Shown: positions 45,168-53,969, numbered from the stretch's first letter. The stretch: DNA of 64,000 nt from Mumia sp050632745 (GCF_050632745.1 NZ_JBODSD010000001.1:124001-188000), one strand, 5' to 3'. The notes: generated by a model not told the origin, from the letters alone. A program made the numbers and translations.

Positions 45168-45602
45168 ATGAGCCCCACGACCGATCGTTCCGTCACCGAC
45201 GACCGCTCCGCGCTGATCGACCTCGTCTCGAGGCTCGGCCGGTGCCTCGACACCGGCGACTTCGAGGGCATCCGTGACGTCTTCGCTCCCGACGGGCGCG
45301 TCGTCACCCTCGGCGGCACCGCGCAAGGGCACGACGCCCTCGTGGCCCAGGCCGCCCGACGACACTCCGACGGCGTCGTCTGGCACAGCGTGACCGGCCA
45401 CGTCGTCGACGTCGACGGAGACGCCGCCACTATTCGGGCGAACCTCCTCGTCGCGTTCGCGGCGGACCACGCCGACCCCGCGCCGTTCCTGCTCGGCGAG
45501 GTCTACGCCTTCGAGGCGCGGCGGACCGCGCAGGGGTGGCGGCTCACCCGGATGACCGCGACGCCGGCGTGGTCGCTGAACAGCAGGGTGCCCGCAGCGT
45601 GA
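45168..45602 (+). CDS. SnoaL-like/NTF2-like protein
   Basis: A 144-residue cone-shaped NTF2-like protein: RSALIDLVSRLGRCLDTGDFEGIRDVFAPDGRV at the start and WHSVTGHVVDVDGDAATIRANLLV in the middle match the SnoaL-like polyketide cyclase/dehydratase group. The substrate is unknown. A GAAGGTGGA ribosome binding site sets ATG 45168. Being divergent from MarR with a shared operator, it is probably induced by the MarR ligand. Confidence 0.87.
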   Translation: MSPTTDRSVTDDRSALIDLVSRLGRCLDTGDFEGIRDVFAPDGRVVTLGGTAQGHDALVAQAARRHSDGVVWHSVTGHVVDVDGDAATIRANLLVAFAADHADPAPFLLGEVYAFEARRTAQGWRLTRMTATPAWSLNSRVPAA

Positions 45603-45636
45603 GGACCGTCGCGACGGCCTCATCTAGGCTTGGCCC

Positions 45637-46506
45637 GTGAGCGCGCCGTACGACGTCCCCGGAGCAACCCACGTCTACTCGGGCAAGGTCCGTGACCTCT
45701 ACGAGGTGGAGTCCGGCAACCTCCTGATGGTCGCCAGCGACCGGATCTCGGCGTACGACCACGCGCTCGACCCCCCGATCCCCGACAAAGGCGAGATCCT
45801 CACCCGGATGTCGCTGTGGTGGTTCGACCAGCTCGCCGACGTCGCGCCCAACCACGTGGTGTCGACCGACGTCCCCGACGTCGTCGCCGGCCGGGCGATC
45901 GAGGTCGAGCGGCTCGAGATGGTGCAGGTCGAGTGCATCGCGCGCGGCTACCTGACCGGCTCGGGCCTGCTCGACTACCGCGCGACCGGCGTCGTCTCCG
46001 GGATCACGCTGCCCGAGGGGCTCACCGACGGCTCGAAGCTGCCGGAGCCGATCTTCACGCCGAGCACGAAGGCGGCCTACGGGGGCCACGACGAGCCGAT
46101 CTCGTACGCCCAGGTGGCCGAGCAGGTCGGGGAGGAGCTGGCGGCGCGGCTGCGGGACCTGACGCTCGAGGTGTACGCCCGAGGCGAGGCGATCGCGCGC
46201 GAGAAGGGCATCGTCGTCGCCGACACCAAGATCGAGATCGGGCTGCGCCCCGACGGCACCCTCGTCCTCGCCGACGAGCTGCTGACGCCGGACTCGTCGC
46301 GCTTCTGGCCCGCCGACCAGTGGGAGCCCGGCCACGCGCAGCCGTCGTACGACAAGCAGTTCGTCCGCGACTGGCTCACCTCGCCGGCCTCGGGGTGGGA
46401 CCGCGCCGGCGACGCCCCGCCGCCGCGGCTGCCCGACGACATCGTCGAGAAGACGCGGGCCCGCTACGTCGAGGCGTACGAGACGCTGACCGGCCAACGC
46501 TTCTGA
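45637..46506 (+). CDS. purC: SAICAR synthetase
   Basis: A 289-residue enzyme condensing CAIR with aspartate using ATP in purine synthesis. Characteristic segments are HVYSGKVRDLYEVESGNLLMVASDRISAYD, VECIARGYLTGSG, KIEIGLRPDGTLVLADELLTPDSSRFW and SYDKQFVRDWL. TAGGCT (45625-45630) ends 6 nt before the GTG, consistent with a leaderless mRNA. Length is normal for actinobacterial PurC. Confidence 0.97.
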   Translation: MSAPYDVPGATHVYSGKVRDLYEVESGNLLMVASDRISAYDHALDPPIPDKGEILTRMSLWWFDQLADVAPNHVVSTDVPDVVAGRAIEVERLEMVQVECIARGYLTGSGLLDYRATGVVSGITLPEGLTDGSKLPEPIFTPSTKAAYGGHDEPISYAQVAEQVGEELAARLRDLTLEVYARGEAIAREKGIVVADTKIEIGLRPDGTLVLADELLTPDSSRFWPADQWEPGHAQPSYDKQFVRDWLTSPASGWDRAGDAPPPRLPDDIVEKTRARYVEAYETLTGQRF

Positions 46507-46611
46507 CGCCGCTGCCCGGCTCGGCGCCTCCATGCCTGTGGAAGCAGGCGCGGGGCGCGAAGGCTGTGCACGACGATCGCGGCTGTCCGCAGTGCTCGAT
46601 GTCGTGAACAC

Positions 46612-48267
46612 ATGTTCGATAACGAGGCGGTTGGACGGTTCGTCGAGGCTGTCGACGCGCTCTGCGAGCAGCCGGTCGCCCTGGCGGACGGCGCCCAGGT
46701 GCGGCGGCTGCTGCGGGTGCTCCAGGGCGGGAGCGACCGGCTCGACGGGCTCAAGGCTGCTGCGCTCGATGCGCTGGAGGAGACCCGGGCCTTCGCCGAC
46801 GACGGGGCCTCGTCGTCGCTCTCCTGGGCACGGCGGGAGCTGCGGCTGAGCGACGCCGAGATCAAGAAGCGGCGTGCCGCCGGCCGGTCGATGCGGTTGC
46901 TTCCTGGTGTGGCGGAGGCGCTGTTCGCCGGCGATGTCCGGCTCGAGCACGTCTACGAGCTCACGGCCGGCATCACCAAGGTCGGACAGGAGCACATGGT
47001 CGAGGCGACGGCAAGCACGCTCCTTTCCCTGGCGAGGGTAGCGACACCCAAGGATGTCGCCGCCGCGGTGACGCGGTTGGCCGAGGTGGTTCATCCCGAG
47101 CGCCTCGACGAGCACTACCGCCGCGGGATGGACAAGCACGACGTGGCGGTGACGCGCTGCGGTGACGGCTACCACCTGAGCGGGTTCCTGGATGTCGTCA
47201 ACGGTGCGAAGCTCGCGACCTGGCTGACGGCCGCCTCAGCCCCGCTCGGGGCGGAGGACGTGCGGGCGCCCGCGCAGCGCCGGGTCGACGCGTTCGGCGG
47301 GATCGTCGACGCGGTCCTCCGCCACGGGATGCCGTCGGACCGCGGTGCGCGACCCCAGCTGCACGTCATGGTCGACGCGACCTGGCTCGCGAGCCAAGGC
47401 GCGGGGCAGGATGGCGATGCTGGTTCGCCTGGGGGCAAGCGCAGGGGCCGGGGAGGCGCAGTCGGGTTGCCTGGCGCGCCGACGCTCGTCGGGTTCGGCA
47501 CGATCGGGCCGGAGCTCTTCGGATACCTGGGGTGCGAGGCCGACGTGACGGCGATCCTGGTCGACGGCGTCACGGGCGGGCCGACCCCGCAGGCCGACGT
47601 GCTCAACGTCGGGCGGACCGTGCGGCTGGCGACGGCGAAGCAGCGCGCCGCGGTGCTTGCTCGTCAGGCCGGCGTCTGCGGGGCCCCGGGATGCCGACAT
47701 CGCATCGCCGAGATCCATCACGTGGCCTGGTGGGCGCGTGACGGAGGCCGCACCGACCTCGACGAGCTGGTCGGGCTCTGCGGTCGCTGCCACACGGCGG
47801 TGCACAGCGGTCGCCTGCGGGTGGCCGGCGACGGCAAGCGCGGGTTCGTGTTCGGGCGACGGGGTGAGCGGCTTCGCCCTCGAGGACCACGAGCGGGTGC
47901 AGGGGCATCGACTCGACGGCTACCTCCGCGCCCTCGATCCGGGCCGGCGCCGGCCGCCCCGCGCTCCGGGCAAGGCCGCGGGCGTTCGGTCCGCGCCCGC
48001 ACCGGCGCCGCCACCCGCATCCGTACTGGCGGCGCCGCCACCACCAGCGCCCGCACCCGCACCGGGGCCGCCACCACGGACACGACGCGACGACGGCGAG
48101 CGGTGCCACGACCTGACGCCTCGGGTCTGAGACCCGGTCGGCTGGTGGCGGAGGCGGGAGTGGGTTCTCCACCCCGATGCGACGGGCGTCACGTGGCCCG
48201 TGTCACCCTTGGGGAGACCGTACTGACCGGTAGCCTGCTCGCTCCCGGTGGCGCTGCGGTCCTCTGA
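46612..48267 (+). CDS. DUF222/13E12-type HNH endonuclease protein with a 3' frameshift
   Basis: The open frame has 551 codons. Residues 1-330 form the helical DUF222 domain of the repetitive 13E12 family; about 340-400 form an HNH motif (CGAPGCRHRIAEIHHVAWW then LCGRCHTAVH), with Glu where many relatives have Asn in the TDLDxLV segment. After about 47856 the frame becomes Arg/Pro-rich with poor third-position GC. The +1 frame there has normal codon use (SGFALEDHERVQGHRLDGYL) and stops at 48130. One extra G in the GGG at 47854-47856 explains this. Real mutation or sequencing error cannot be separated. Confidence 0.78.
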   Translation: MFDNEAVGRFVEAVDALCEQPVALADGAQVRRLLRVLQGGSDRLDGLKAAALDALEETRAFADDGASSSLSWARRELRLSDAEIKKRRAAGRSMRLLPGVAEALFAGDVRLEHVYELTAGITKVGQEHMVEATASTLLSLARVATPKDVAAAVTRLAEVVHPERLDEHYRRGMDKHDVAVTRCGDGYHLSGFLDVVNGAKLATWLTAASAPLGAEDVRAPAQRRVDAFGGIVDAVLRHGMPSDRGARPQLHVMVDATWLASQGAGQDGDAGSPGGKRRGRGGAVGLPGAPTLVGFGTIGPELFGYLGCEADVTAILVDGVTGGPTPQADVLNVGRTVRLATAKQRAAVLARQAGVCGAPGCRHRIAEIHHVAWWARDGGRTDLDELVGLCGRCHTAVHSGRLRVAGDGKRGFVFGRRGERLRPRGPRAGAGASTRRLPPRPRSGPAPAAPRSGQGRGRSVRARTGAATRIRTGGAATTSARTRTGAATTDTTRRRRAVPRPDASGLRPGRLVAEAGVGSPPRCDGRHVARVTLGETVLTGSLLAPGGAAVL

Positions 48268-48293
48268 CCGGACACCTGAACAGGAGCACTGCG

Positions 48294-49844
48294 GTGAGCA
48301 ACCTGGCCTCCCTCCTCGAGAGCTCGGCGTCGAAGTACCCCGAGCGGACCGCCATCGTCTTCGGTGACATGCGGCTGACCTATCCCCAGGTCGACGCGGC
48401 AGCGAACCAGGTCGCCAACCTGCTGGCCTCGCGCGGCATCGGGCACGGGGACAAGGTCGCGCTGTCCTGCCCGAACCTGCCCTACTTCTCGATCGTCTAC
48501 TACGGCATCCTCAAGGCCGGCGCGACCGTGGTCCCGCTCAACATCCTGCTCAAGGGTCGCGAGGTCGCCTACCACCTCGACGACTCCGACGCGCGCGCCC
48601 TCTTCGCCTTCCAGGGCACGCCCGACCTGCCGATCGGGCAGGAGGCGTGGGACGGGTTCAACGCGACCGAGGGCTGCGAGCACTTCTTCCTCATCACCGC
48701 CGACCCGACGGCGCCGTCGCCGATCGAGGGTGCCGAGACGTTCGCCGCAGCGGTGGGCAACCAGCCTCCGACGCACACGACCGTCGAGACGGCCGACACC
48801 GACACCGCGGTCATCCTCTACACCAGCGGCACCACGGGCCAGCCGAAGGGCGCCGAGCTGTCGCACGCCAACATGCTGAGCAACGCGCTCGCCGGGGAGA
48901 AGCTCTTCGGGGCCGACGAGAAGAACCCGGACACCTACCTCTGCGTGCTGCCGCTGTTCCACTCGTTCGGCCAGACCGTCATCCAGAACGGCGCCTTCGC
49001 CTACGGCGGCACGGTCGTGATGCTGCCGCGCTTCGAGGCCGCGGCCGCGCTCGGCCTCATCGCCAAGGAGAGCGTGACGTTCTTCGCCGGTGTCCCGACG
49101 ATGTACTGGGGCCTCCTCGGCGCGCTCGAGGGCAGCGACATCAGTGCCGAGCAGGTCGCGGCCACGCTGCGGGTCTCGGCAGCCGGCGGCTCGTCGCTGC
49201 CGGTGGAGATCATCAAGGAGTTCAAGGCCCGCTTCGGCGTGGACATCCTCGAGGGCTACGGCCTGTCCGAGACCTCGCCCGTCGCGAGCTTCGCCCCGCT
49301 GGGTGCCGAGCCGCGCCCCGGCTCGATCGGCAAGCCGATCCCGGACGTCGAGATGAAGCTCATCGACCCGGAGTGGAACGAGGTCACCGACAAGGACGCG
49401 ATCGGCGAGATCGCGATCAAGGGACCCAACGTCATGAAGGGCTACTACAACCGCCCGGAGGCCACTGCTGAGGTCATCAAGGACGGCTGGTTCCGGTCGG
49501 GCGACCTCGGGCGCAAGGACGAGGACGGCTACTACTACATCGTCGACCGCGCCAAGGACATGATCATCCGCGGCGGCTTCAACGTGTACCCGCGTGAGCT
49601 CGAGGAGGTGCTGATGACCCACCCCGCGGTCTCGCTGGTCGCGGTCATCGGTGTCGCGCACGACAGCCACGGCGAGGAGGTCAAGGCCGTCGTCATCAAG
49701 AACCCCGGAGACGAGACCACCGAGGAGGAGCTGGTGGCGTGGGCCAAGGAGCAGATGGCGGCCTACAAGTACCCGCGCATCGTCGAGTTCCGTGAGTCCC
49801 TGCCGATGACGAGCACCGGCAAGATCCTCAAGCGCGAGCTCTGA
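48294..49844 (+). CDS. Long-chain acyl-CoA synthetase (AMP-forming)
   Basis: A 516-residue ANL superfamily ligase. P-loop YTSGTTGQPKGAELSH, the A5-type motif EGYGLSETSPV, the hinge region GWFRSGDLGRKDEDGYYYIVDRAKDMIIRGGFNVYP-type segment, and the C-terminal catalytic Lys in TSTGKILKREL are all present. It activates fatty or related acids to acyl-CoA. The GTG start follows a CAGGAG site. It ends 74 nt before purS with a strong dyad between. Confidence 0.93.
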   Translation: MSNLASLLESSASKYPERTAIVFGDMRLTYPQVDAAANQVANLLASRGIGHGDKVALSCPNLPYFSIVYYGILKAGATVVPLNILLKGREVAYHLDDSDARALFAFQGTPDLPIGQEAWDGFNATEGCEHFFLITADPTAPSPIEGAETFAAAVGNQPPTHTTVETADTDTAVILYTSGTTGQPKGAELSHANMLSNALAGEKLFGADEKNPDTYLCVLPLFHSFGQTVIQNGAFAYGGTVVMLPRFEAAAALGLIAKESVTFFAGVPTMYWGLLGALEGSDISAEQVAATLRVSAAGGSSLPVEIIKEFKARFGVDILEGYGLSETSPVASFAPLGAEPRPGSIGKPIPDVEMKLIDPEWNEVTDKDAIGEIAIKGPNVMKGYYNRPEATAEVIKDGWFRSGDLGRKDEDGYYYIVDRAKDMIIRGGFNVYPRELEEVLMTHPAVSLVAVIGVAHDSHGEEVKAVVIKNPGDETTEEELVAWAKEQMAAYKYPRIVEFRESLPMTSTGKILKREL

Positions 49845-49854
49845 GCCGTACGGG

Positions 49855-49894
49855 CGGGATTCCGGCGGCAGGTAGACTTTCCGCCGGAATCCCG
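49855..49894. promoter_or_regulatory. Perfect 14-bp dyad enclosing the purS promoter -10
   Basis: CGGGATTCCGGCGG (49855-49868) is perfectly mirrored by CCGCCGGAATCCCG (49881-49894). The 12-nt centre contains TAGACT (49873-49878), the same hexamer found at purA. An AAGGAG ribosome binding site and purS follow. It may be an operator wrapped around the promoter or the terminator of the acyl-CoA synthetase gene, or both. Confidence 0.7.
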
Positions 49895-49917
49895 TCACCG
49901 CCTCAAGGAGTGCCACC

Positions 49918-50193
49918 GTGGCTCGTGTCGTCGTCGACGTCATGCCCAAGCCCGAGATCCTCGACCCCCAGGGCAAGGCCGTGCACGGCGCCCTCGACCG
50001 CCTCGGTTTCGGCGGCATCGCCGACGTCCGGCAGGGCAAGCGGTTCGAGCTCGAGGTCGAGGGCGAGATCACAGAGGAGCGCCTCGCCGAGATCCGCAAC
50101 ATCGCCGAGACCCTCCTCTCCAACCCCGTGATCGAGGACTTCTCGGTCCGCGTCGAGGAGCAGCTCGTGGCCACCGAGGGCGGGCTCGCGTGA
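49918..50193 (+). CDS. purS: FGAM synthase subunit PurS
   Basis: A 91-residue small subunit of the three-part FGAM synthase (PurS-PurQ-PurL), which structures the ammonia channel. Motifs VVVDVMPKPEILDPQGKAVHGALDRLGF and VRQGKRFELEV are typical. An AAGGAG site precedes the GTG. Its stop overlaps the purQ start by 4 nt. The dyad upstream is a likely control point for purSQ. Confidence 0.96.
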   Translation: MARVVVDVMPKPEILDPQGKAVHGALDRLGFGGIADVRQGKRFELEVEGEITEERLAEIRNIAETLLSNPVIEDFSVRVEEQLVATEGGLA

Positions 50194-50858
50194 AGGTCGG
50201 CGTCGTCACCTTCCCGGGATCCCTGGACGACGTCGACGCCCAGCGCGCGGTGCGTCTGGCCGGTGCCGAGCCCGTCGCGCTCTGGCACGGCGACCACGAC
50301 CTCAAGGCGGTCGACGCAGTCGTGCTCCCCGGCGGCTTCTCGTACGGCGACTACCTCCGGGCCGGCGCCATCGCCCGCTTCGCGCCGGTGATGTCCGAGG
50401 TCATCGACGCCGCGAACGGGGGCATGCCCGTGCTCGGCATCTGCAACGGCTTCCAGATCCTCTGCGAGTCCCACCTCCTTCCCGGCGCGCTGATCCGCAA
50501 CGACCACCGCAAGTTCGTCTGCCGTGACCAGCGCCTGCGCATCGACAACGCCGCCACCGCCTGGACCAGCGCGTACGAGGCCGGCGACGAGATCGTGATC
50601 CCGCTGAAGAACGGCGAGGGCGGCTTCGTGGCCGACGAGCTCACGCTGGACGTCCTCGAGGGCGAGGGCCGCGTGGTCGCGCGCTACCTGGAGGACAACC
50701 CCAACGGGTCGTTGCGCGACATCGCCGGCATCAGCAACGAGCGCGGCAACGTGGTCGGCCTCATGCCCCACCCCGAGCACGCCGTCGAGGACCTCTGCGG
50801 TCCGGGCACCGACGGGCTCGGCTTCTTCACCTCCGTGCTCACCGCCCTCGTCAAGTAG
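50190..50858 (+). CDS. purQ: FGAM synthase glutaminase subunit PurQ
   Basis: A 222-residue class I glutamine amidotransferase supplying ammonia to PurL. The nucleophile Cys is in VLGICNGFQIL; His and Glu are in MPHPEHAVED. The N-terminus (KVGVVTFPGSLDDVDAQRA) is typical. The GTG start overlaps the purS stop (GTGA), so the subunits are co-translated. purL itself lies about 6 kb downstream. Confidence 0.97.
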   Translation: MKVGVVTFPGSLDDVDAQRAVRLAGAEPVALWHGDHDLKAVDAVVLPGGFSYGDYLRAGAIARFAPVMSEVIDAANGGMPVLGICNGFQILCESHLLPGALIRNDHRKFVCRDQRLRIDNAATAWTSAYEAGDEIVIPLKNGEGGFVADELTLDVLEGEGRVVARYLEDNPNGSLRDIAGISNERGNVVGLMPHPEHAVEDLCGPGTDGLGFFTSVLTALVK

Positions 50859-50885
50859 CCCCCAGCCTCGTACGAAGGAGCCAGC

Positions 50886-51188
50886 ATGACCGAGATCGAC
50901 GCGAGCGTCGAGGTCGTCGACAACACCGAGGACAGCCGCTACGACCTCCTGGTCGACGGTGAGCTCGGAGGGACGATCGTCTACCGCGACCCGAGCGACG
51001 GTGTGCGTCAGCTCGTGCACACCGAGGTCAAGCCCGAGCTGGGCGGCCGCGGGCTCGCCGGCGTGGTCGCCCGGGCGGCGCTGGACGACATCCGTGCGAA
51101 GGGCTGGAAGGTCGTCCCGACCTGCCCCTACGTCGCGTCGTACATCGGCAAGCACCCTGAGTACGAGGACCTCGTCGCCTCCCGCTGA
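50886..51188 (+). CDS. Small GNAT-like (YjdJ/COG2388) acetyltransferase
   Basis: A 100-residue single-domain GNAT of the YjdJ type: SRYDLLVDGELGGTIVYRD, then LVHTEVKPELGGRGLAGVVARAALDD (acetyl-CoA loop) and VVPTCPYVASYIGKHPEY at the end. The substrate is unknown. A GAAGGAG site precedes the ATG, 27 nt after purQ, so it may be read with purSQ. Confidence 0.9.
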   Translation: MTEIDASVEVVDNTEDSRYDLLVDGELGGTIVYRDPSDGVRQLVHTEVKPELGGRGLAGVVARAALDDIRAKGWKVVPTCPYVASYIGKHPEYEDLVASR

Positions 51189-51256
51189 GCGACCTCGGAC
51201 GCCCGCTCTCGCGTTCGAGTAGCGAACCCCGCCTGATCGGGTGAGGATTCGAGAAG

Positions 51257-51295
51257 ACCCCCGACGCCGTACTCCAGCAGTCCGTACTCGGGGGT
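51257..51295. terminator. Possible terminator after the GNAT gene
   Basis: ACCCCCGA (51257-51264) and TCGGGGGT (51288-51295) form a perfect 8-bp stem with a 23-nt loop, in the 114-nt gap between the GNAT gene and the first secreted NTF2-like gene. The large loop weakens the call, and a regulatory role for the next gene is also possible. Confidence 0.45.
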
Positions 51296-51302
51296 CCGCT
51301 CG

Positions 51303-51716
51303 ATGGTTGCGAAGCTCGTCACCTGGTCGATCACTCTGTCGGCTGTCGCCGCGCTGAGTCTCGTCGGTGGCGCGGGAAAGGGGCCGGCCGGTGACCCTGC
51401 GGAGAGCCTGGAGCGGATGCTCGTCGCCCTCGGGAGCGGCGACTACGCGGAGGCGTGCGAGATGATCCTCGACGGCGGGACCCCGGTCGCCGAGGGCGAC
51501 GGGTCGGAGTGCGCCGAGACGATGCGGGTCTACGCCGAGGGCATCCGTCCCGGCGCGGTACGCCGGCTTCGGGACATCACCGTCGAGCAGGTGCCGGAGC
51601 GCGGGTCGCGCGTCGAGATCTCCGGGGACGCCGTCGTCGGGGCGCCGTCGCCGTTCGCCGAGACCGTCTACGAGCTGGTCCGGGTCGACGGCAAGTGGTA
51701 CGTGGCGGCGGGCTGA
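51303..51716 (+). CDS. Exported NTF2-like protein, paralogue 1
   Basis: A 137-residue protein with an N-terminal signal or anchor segment (about residues 1-22). The small domain runs PAESLERMLVALGSGDYAEACEMILDGG then VYELVRVDGKWYVAAG, a pattern of DUF4878/NTF2-like exported proteins. Two Cys (in EACEMI and SECAET) could pair outside the cell. The gene 2 nt downstream encodes a protein with the same layout, so this is a tandem duplication. Function unknown. Confidence 0.72.
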   Translation: MVAKLVTWSITLSAVAALSLVGGAGKGPAGDPAESLERMLVALGSGDYAEACEMILDGGTPVAEGDGSECAETMRVYAEGIRPGAVRRLRDITVEQVPERGSRVEISGDAVVGAPSPFAETVYELVRVDGKWYVAAG

Positions 51717-51718
51717 GC

Positions 51719-52207
51719 ATGCGCACCCACGCCGAGCCCGGGGTCCCGCGCCCGCTCGCCGCCGTCGCGGCGCTCGTCGTCGCCTCCATCATCGTCGCCC
51801 TCGTCACGCTGGCTGTCGGGCTCGGCTCGTCGCAGGTCGCCGGCCAGCGGACCGCCGCGGCGTCGGTCGTTCCTCCCCCCGGGTCGCCGACCGCAGCGCT
51901 CGAGCAGATGCTCACCGCCCTCGGGAGGTCCGACGTCCGTGCCGCGTGCGGCGTCGCGGCGCCCGACGGGTTCCCGATCAGGACTCCTGAGGCGCTGTCG
52001 ACGTGCGAGACCTCTCTGCGCGACCAGCTCGAGGAGCTCGACCCCCGGCTCCTGAAGGCCTACCGCGAGGTGGACGTGCGCGGAGCCTTCGTCGAGGGCA
52101 ACAGCGCGACGGTGCGCCCGGGCCAGATCGCCGGCGCCCCGGTGGCGATGCGCAAGGCGGTCTTCGTCCTCGTCGAGGCCGGTGGCGCCTGGTACGTCGT
52201 GGTCTGA
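51719..52207 (+). CDS. Membrane-anchored NTF2-like protein, paralogue 2
   Basis: A 162-residue protein with one N-terminal transmembrane helix (about residues 12-35) and the same small domain as the preceding gene: SPTAALEQMLTALGRSDVRAACGVAAPDG, then TCETSLRDQLEELDP and ending FVLVEAGGAWYVVV. The Cys spacing is also kept. It starts 2 nt after paralogue 1 stops and must be co-transcribed with it. Function unknown. Confidence 0.72.
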   Translation: MRTHAEPGVPRPLAAVAALVVASIIVALVTLAVGLGSSQVAGQRTAAASVVPPPGSPTAALEQMLTALGRSDVRAACGVAAPDGFPIRTPEALSTCETSLRDQLEELDPRLLKAYREVDVRGAFVEGNSATVRPGQIAGAPVAMRKAVFVLVEAGGAWYVVV

Positions 52208-52286
52208 CCGCGGCGACGAACAGACGACCGACCACCGATCCGTGGACGCCCTCCGCGGGCGGCCCCGAATGGGCCATGCTGGGGAC

Positions 52287-53507
52287 GTGTTCGTGCGTGC
52301 GCCCCGCCTCCCGAGGAGCGTCGGCCTGCTCGGGCCGGCGTTCGTCGCCGCGGTCGCGTACGTCGACCCCGGCAACGTCGCCACCAACGTCACGGCGGGA
52401 GCGACCTTCGGCTACACCCTCGTGTGGGTGGTGGTGCTGGCCAACGCGATGGCCGTCGTCGTCCAGTACCTCTCCGCGAAGCTCGGGCTCGTCACCGGTC
52501 AGTCCCTCGCGACGCACATGGGCGAGGTGCTCCCGCGCCCGGCGCGCATCGCGTACTGGCTCCAGGCCGAGGGCGTCGCGATCGCCACCGACGTCGCCGA
52601 GGTCGTCGGAGGGGCCCTGGCGCTCTACCTCCTCTTCGACCTGCCGCTGGTGCCTGGCGCGCTGGTGACGGTGGCGGTCTCGATGCTCGTCCTGAAGATC
52701 GGCGACCGGTTCGGGCAGAGCACCCTCGAGCGTGTCGTGATGGCGTTCCTGCTGCTGATCGCCGCCGGGTTCACCGCCGGGCTCGTGGTCGCTCCTCCCG
52801 AGGCAGGCGCCGTCGCCGAGGGGCTCGTCCCGCAGTTCGCCGGGACAGAGAGCGTGCTGCTGGCCTCGGCGATCATCGGGGCGACGGTCATGCCCCACGT
52901 GATCTACCTGCACTCGGGGCTCACCGCCGGACGGCTCGGCCGCCGGGGCCAGCGCCGTACCGTCGCGGAGCTGCTCGCCGCGACGCGGGTCGACGTCGTG
53001 GTCGCGCTGGTCGTCGCCGGGTCGCTGAACCTCGCGCTGCTGCTGACCGCGGCCTCGAGCCTGTCCGGCCTCGACGGCACCGACACGCTCGAGGGCGTCC
53101 ACACGCTCCTGTCGTCCGAGCTCGGCGCCGGCGTCGCCCTGCTCTTCGCCGTCGCGCTCCTCGGGTCCGGGCTGGCGTCGACGTCGGTCGGCTGCGCGGC
53201 GGGCGCCGAGGTGATGCAGGGACTGCTCCGGGTGCAGGTTCCGCTGATCGCCCGCCGGGTGGTGACCGTGATCCCGGCGCTGGCGGTCCTCGTGCTCGGC
53301 ATCGAGCCGTCGCGTGCCCTGGTCGGGTCCCAGGTGGTGTTGTCGGTCGGCATCCCGTTCGCGTTGGTGCCGCTCCTGTGGCTGACCGCGCGCCGGTCGG
53401 TGATGGGCGACGCGGTCAACCGCCGGGTCACGACGGTGCTCGCGGCCGTGATCGCGGGCCTCGTGATCGCCCTCAACGTCGCGCTCCTGGTGCTGACGTT
53501 CGCCTGA
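52287..53507 (+). CDS. mntH: Nramp-family divalent metal transporter
   Basis: A 406-residue proton-coupled manganese/iron importer with eleven hydrophobic helices. The metal-binding DPGN motif is in AYVDPGNVATN (helix 1), and the helix 6 motif is MPHVIYLHSG, both diagnostic of Nramp proteins. GTG 52287 is chosen because it keeps the conserved N-terminus and lies 6 nt after CATGCT, a leaderless-type -10; ATG 52269 in frame is an alternative. No MntR-type site is obvious. Confidence 0.9.
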   Translation: MFVRAPRLPRSVGLLGPAFVAAVAYVDPGNVATNVTAGATFGYTLVWVVVLANAMAVVVQYLSAKLGLVTGQSLATHMGEVLPRPARIAYWLQAEGVAIATDVAEVVGGALALYLLFDLPLVPGALVTVAVSMLVLKIGDRFGQSTLERVVMAFLLLIAAGFTAGLVVAPPEAGAVAEGLVPQFAGTESVLLASAIIGATVMPHVIYLHSGLTAGRLGRRGQRRTVAELLAATRVDVVVALVVAGSLNLALLLTAASSLSGLDGTDTLEGVHTLLSSELGAGVALLFAVALLGSGLASTSVGCAAGAEVMQGLLRVQVPLIARRVVTVIPALAVLVLGIEPSRALVGSQVVLSVGIPFALVPLLWLTARRSVMGDAVNRRVTTVLAAVIAGLVIALNVALLVLTFA

Positions 53508-53552
53508 GCACGACCGTGGCGCCGCGTCGGGGCGCGGTCCTAGGGTTGCGAC

Positions 53553-53969
53553 ATGGACCAACGCGTCAGCTTCATCACGCTCGCGGTGGGCGACGTCGCC
53601 CGCAGCCGTGCCTTCTTCGTCGACGGTCTCGGCTGGCAGGAGAGCCTCTACGTCCCCGGTGAGGTCCTGATGCTCAAGGTCGCGGACCGCGTCGTGCTGT
53701 CGCTCTGGGACCGGAGCGGGTTCGAGGAGGAGGTCGGTCCGATCGCCACAGGGGCCGGCTTCGCGCCGATCACGCTCGCGCACAACGTCGCGAGTCCCGC
53801 CGACGTCGACGAGGTGCTCGAGGAGGCGGTGGCGGCCGGGGCGACGCTCCGATCGCCGGGCTCGCAGCGCGAGTGGGGCGGCTACAGCGGCTACTTCCTC
53901 GACCCCGACGGCTACGCCTGGGAGATCGCCCACAACCCCGGTCCGATCGGCCAGGAGCTCGTTCCCTGA
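53553..53969 (+). CDS. VOC-family (glyoxalase-like) protein
   Basis: A 138-residue vicinal oxygen chelate protein with two beta-alpha-beta-beta-beta modules: VSFITLAVGDVARSRAFFVDGLGWQE and PADVDEVLEEAVAAGATLRSPGSQREWGGYSGYFLDPDGYAWEIAHNP. It is related to glyoxalases and dioxygenases, but the substrate is unknown. TAGGGT (53541-53546) ends 6 nt before the ATG, a textbook leaderless arrangement. Confidence 0.9.
   Translation: MDQRVSFITLAVGDVARSRAFFVDGLGWQESLYVPGEVLMLKVADRVVLSLWDRSGFEEEVGPIATGAGFAPITLAHNVASPADVDEVLEEAVAAGATLRSPGSQREWGGYSGYFLDPDGYAWEIAHNPGPIGQELVP

Noticed and set aside
48189..51155. Minus-strand open frame of 988 codons antisense to the acyl-CoA synthetase and purSQ
   Set aside because: The plus strand encodes clear, motif-complete proteins here; the antisense translation has no recognisable domain.
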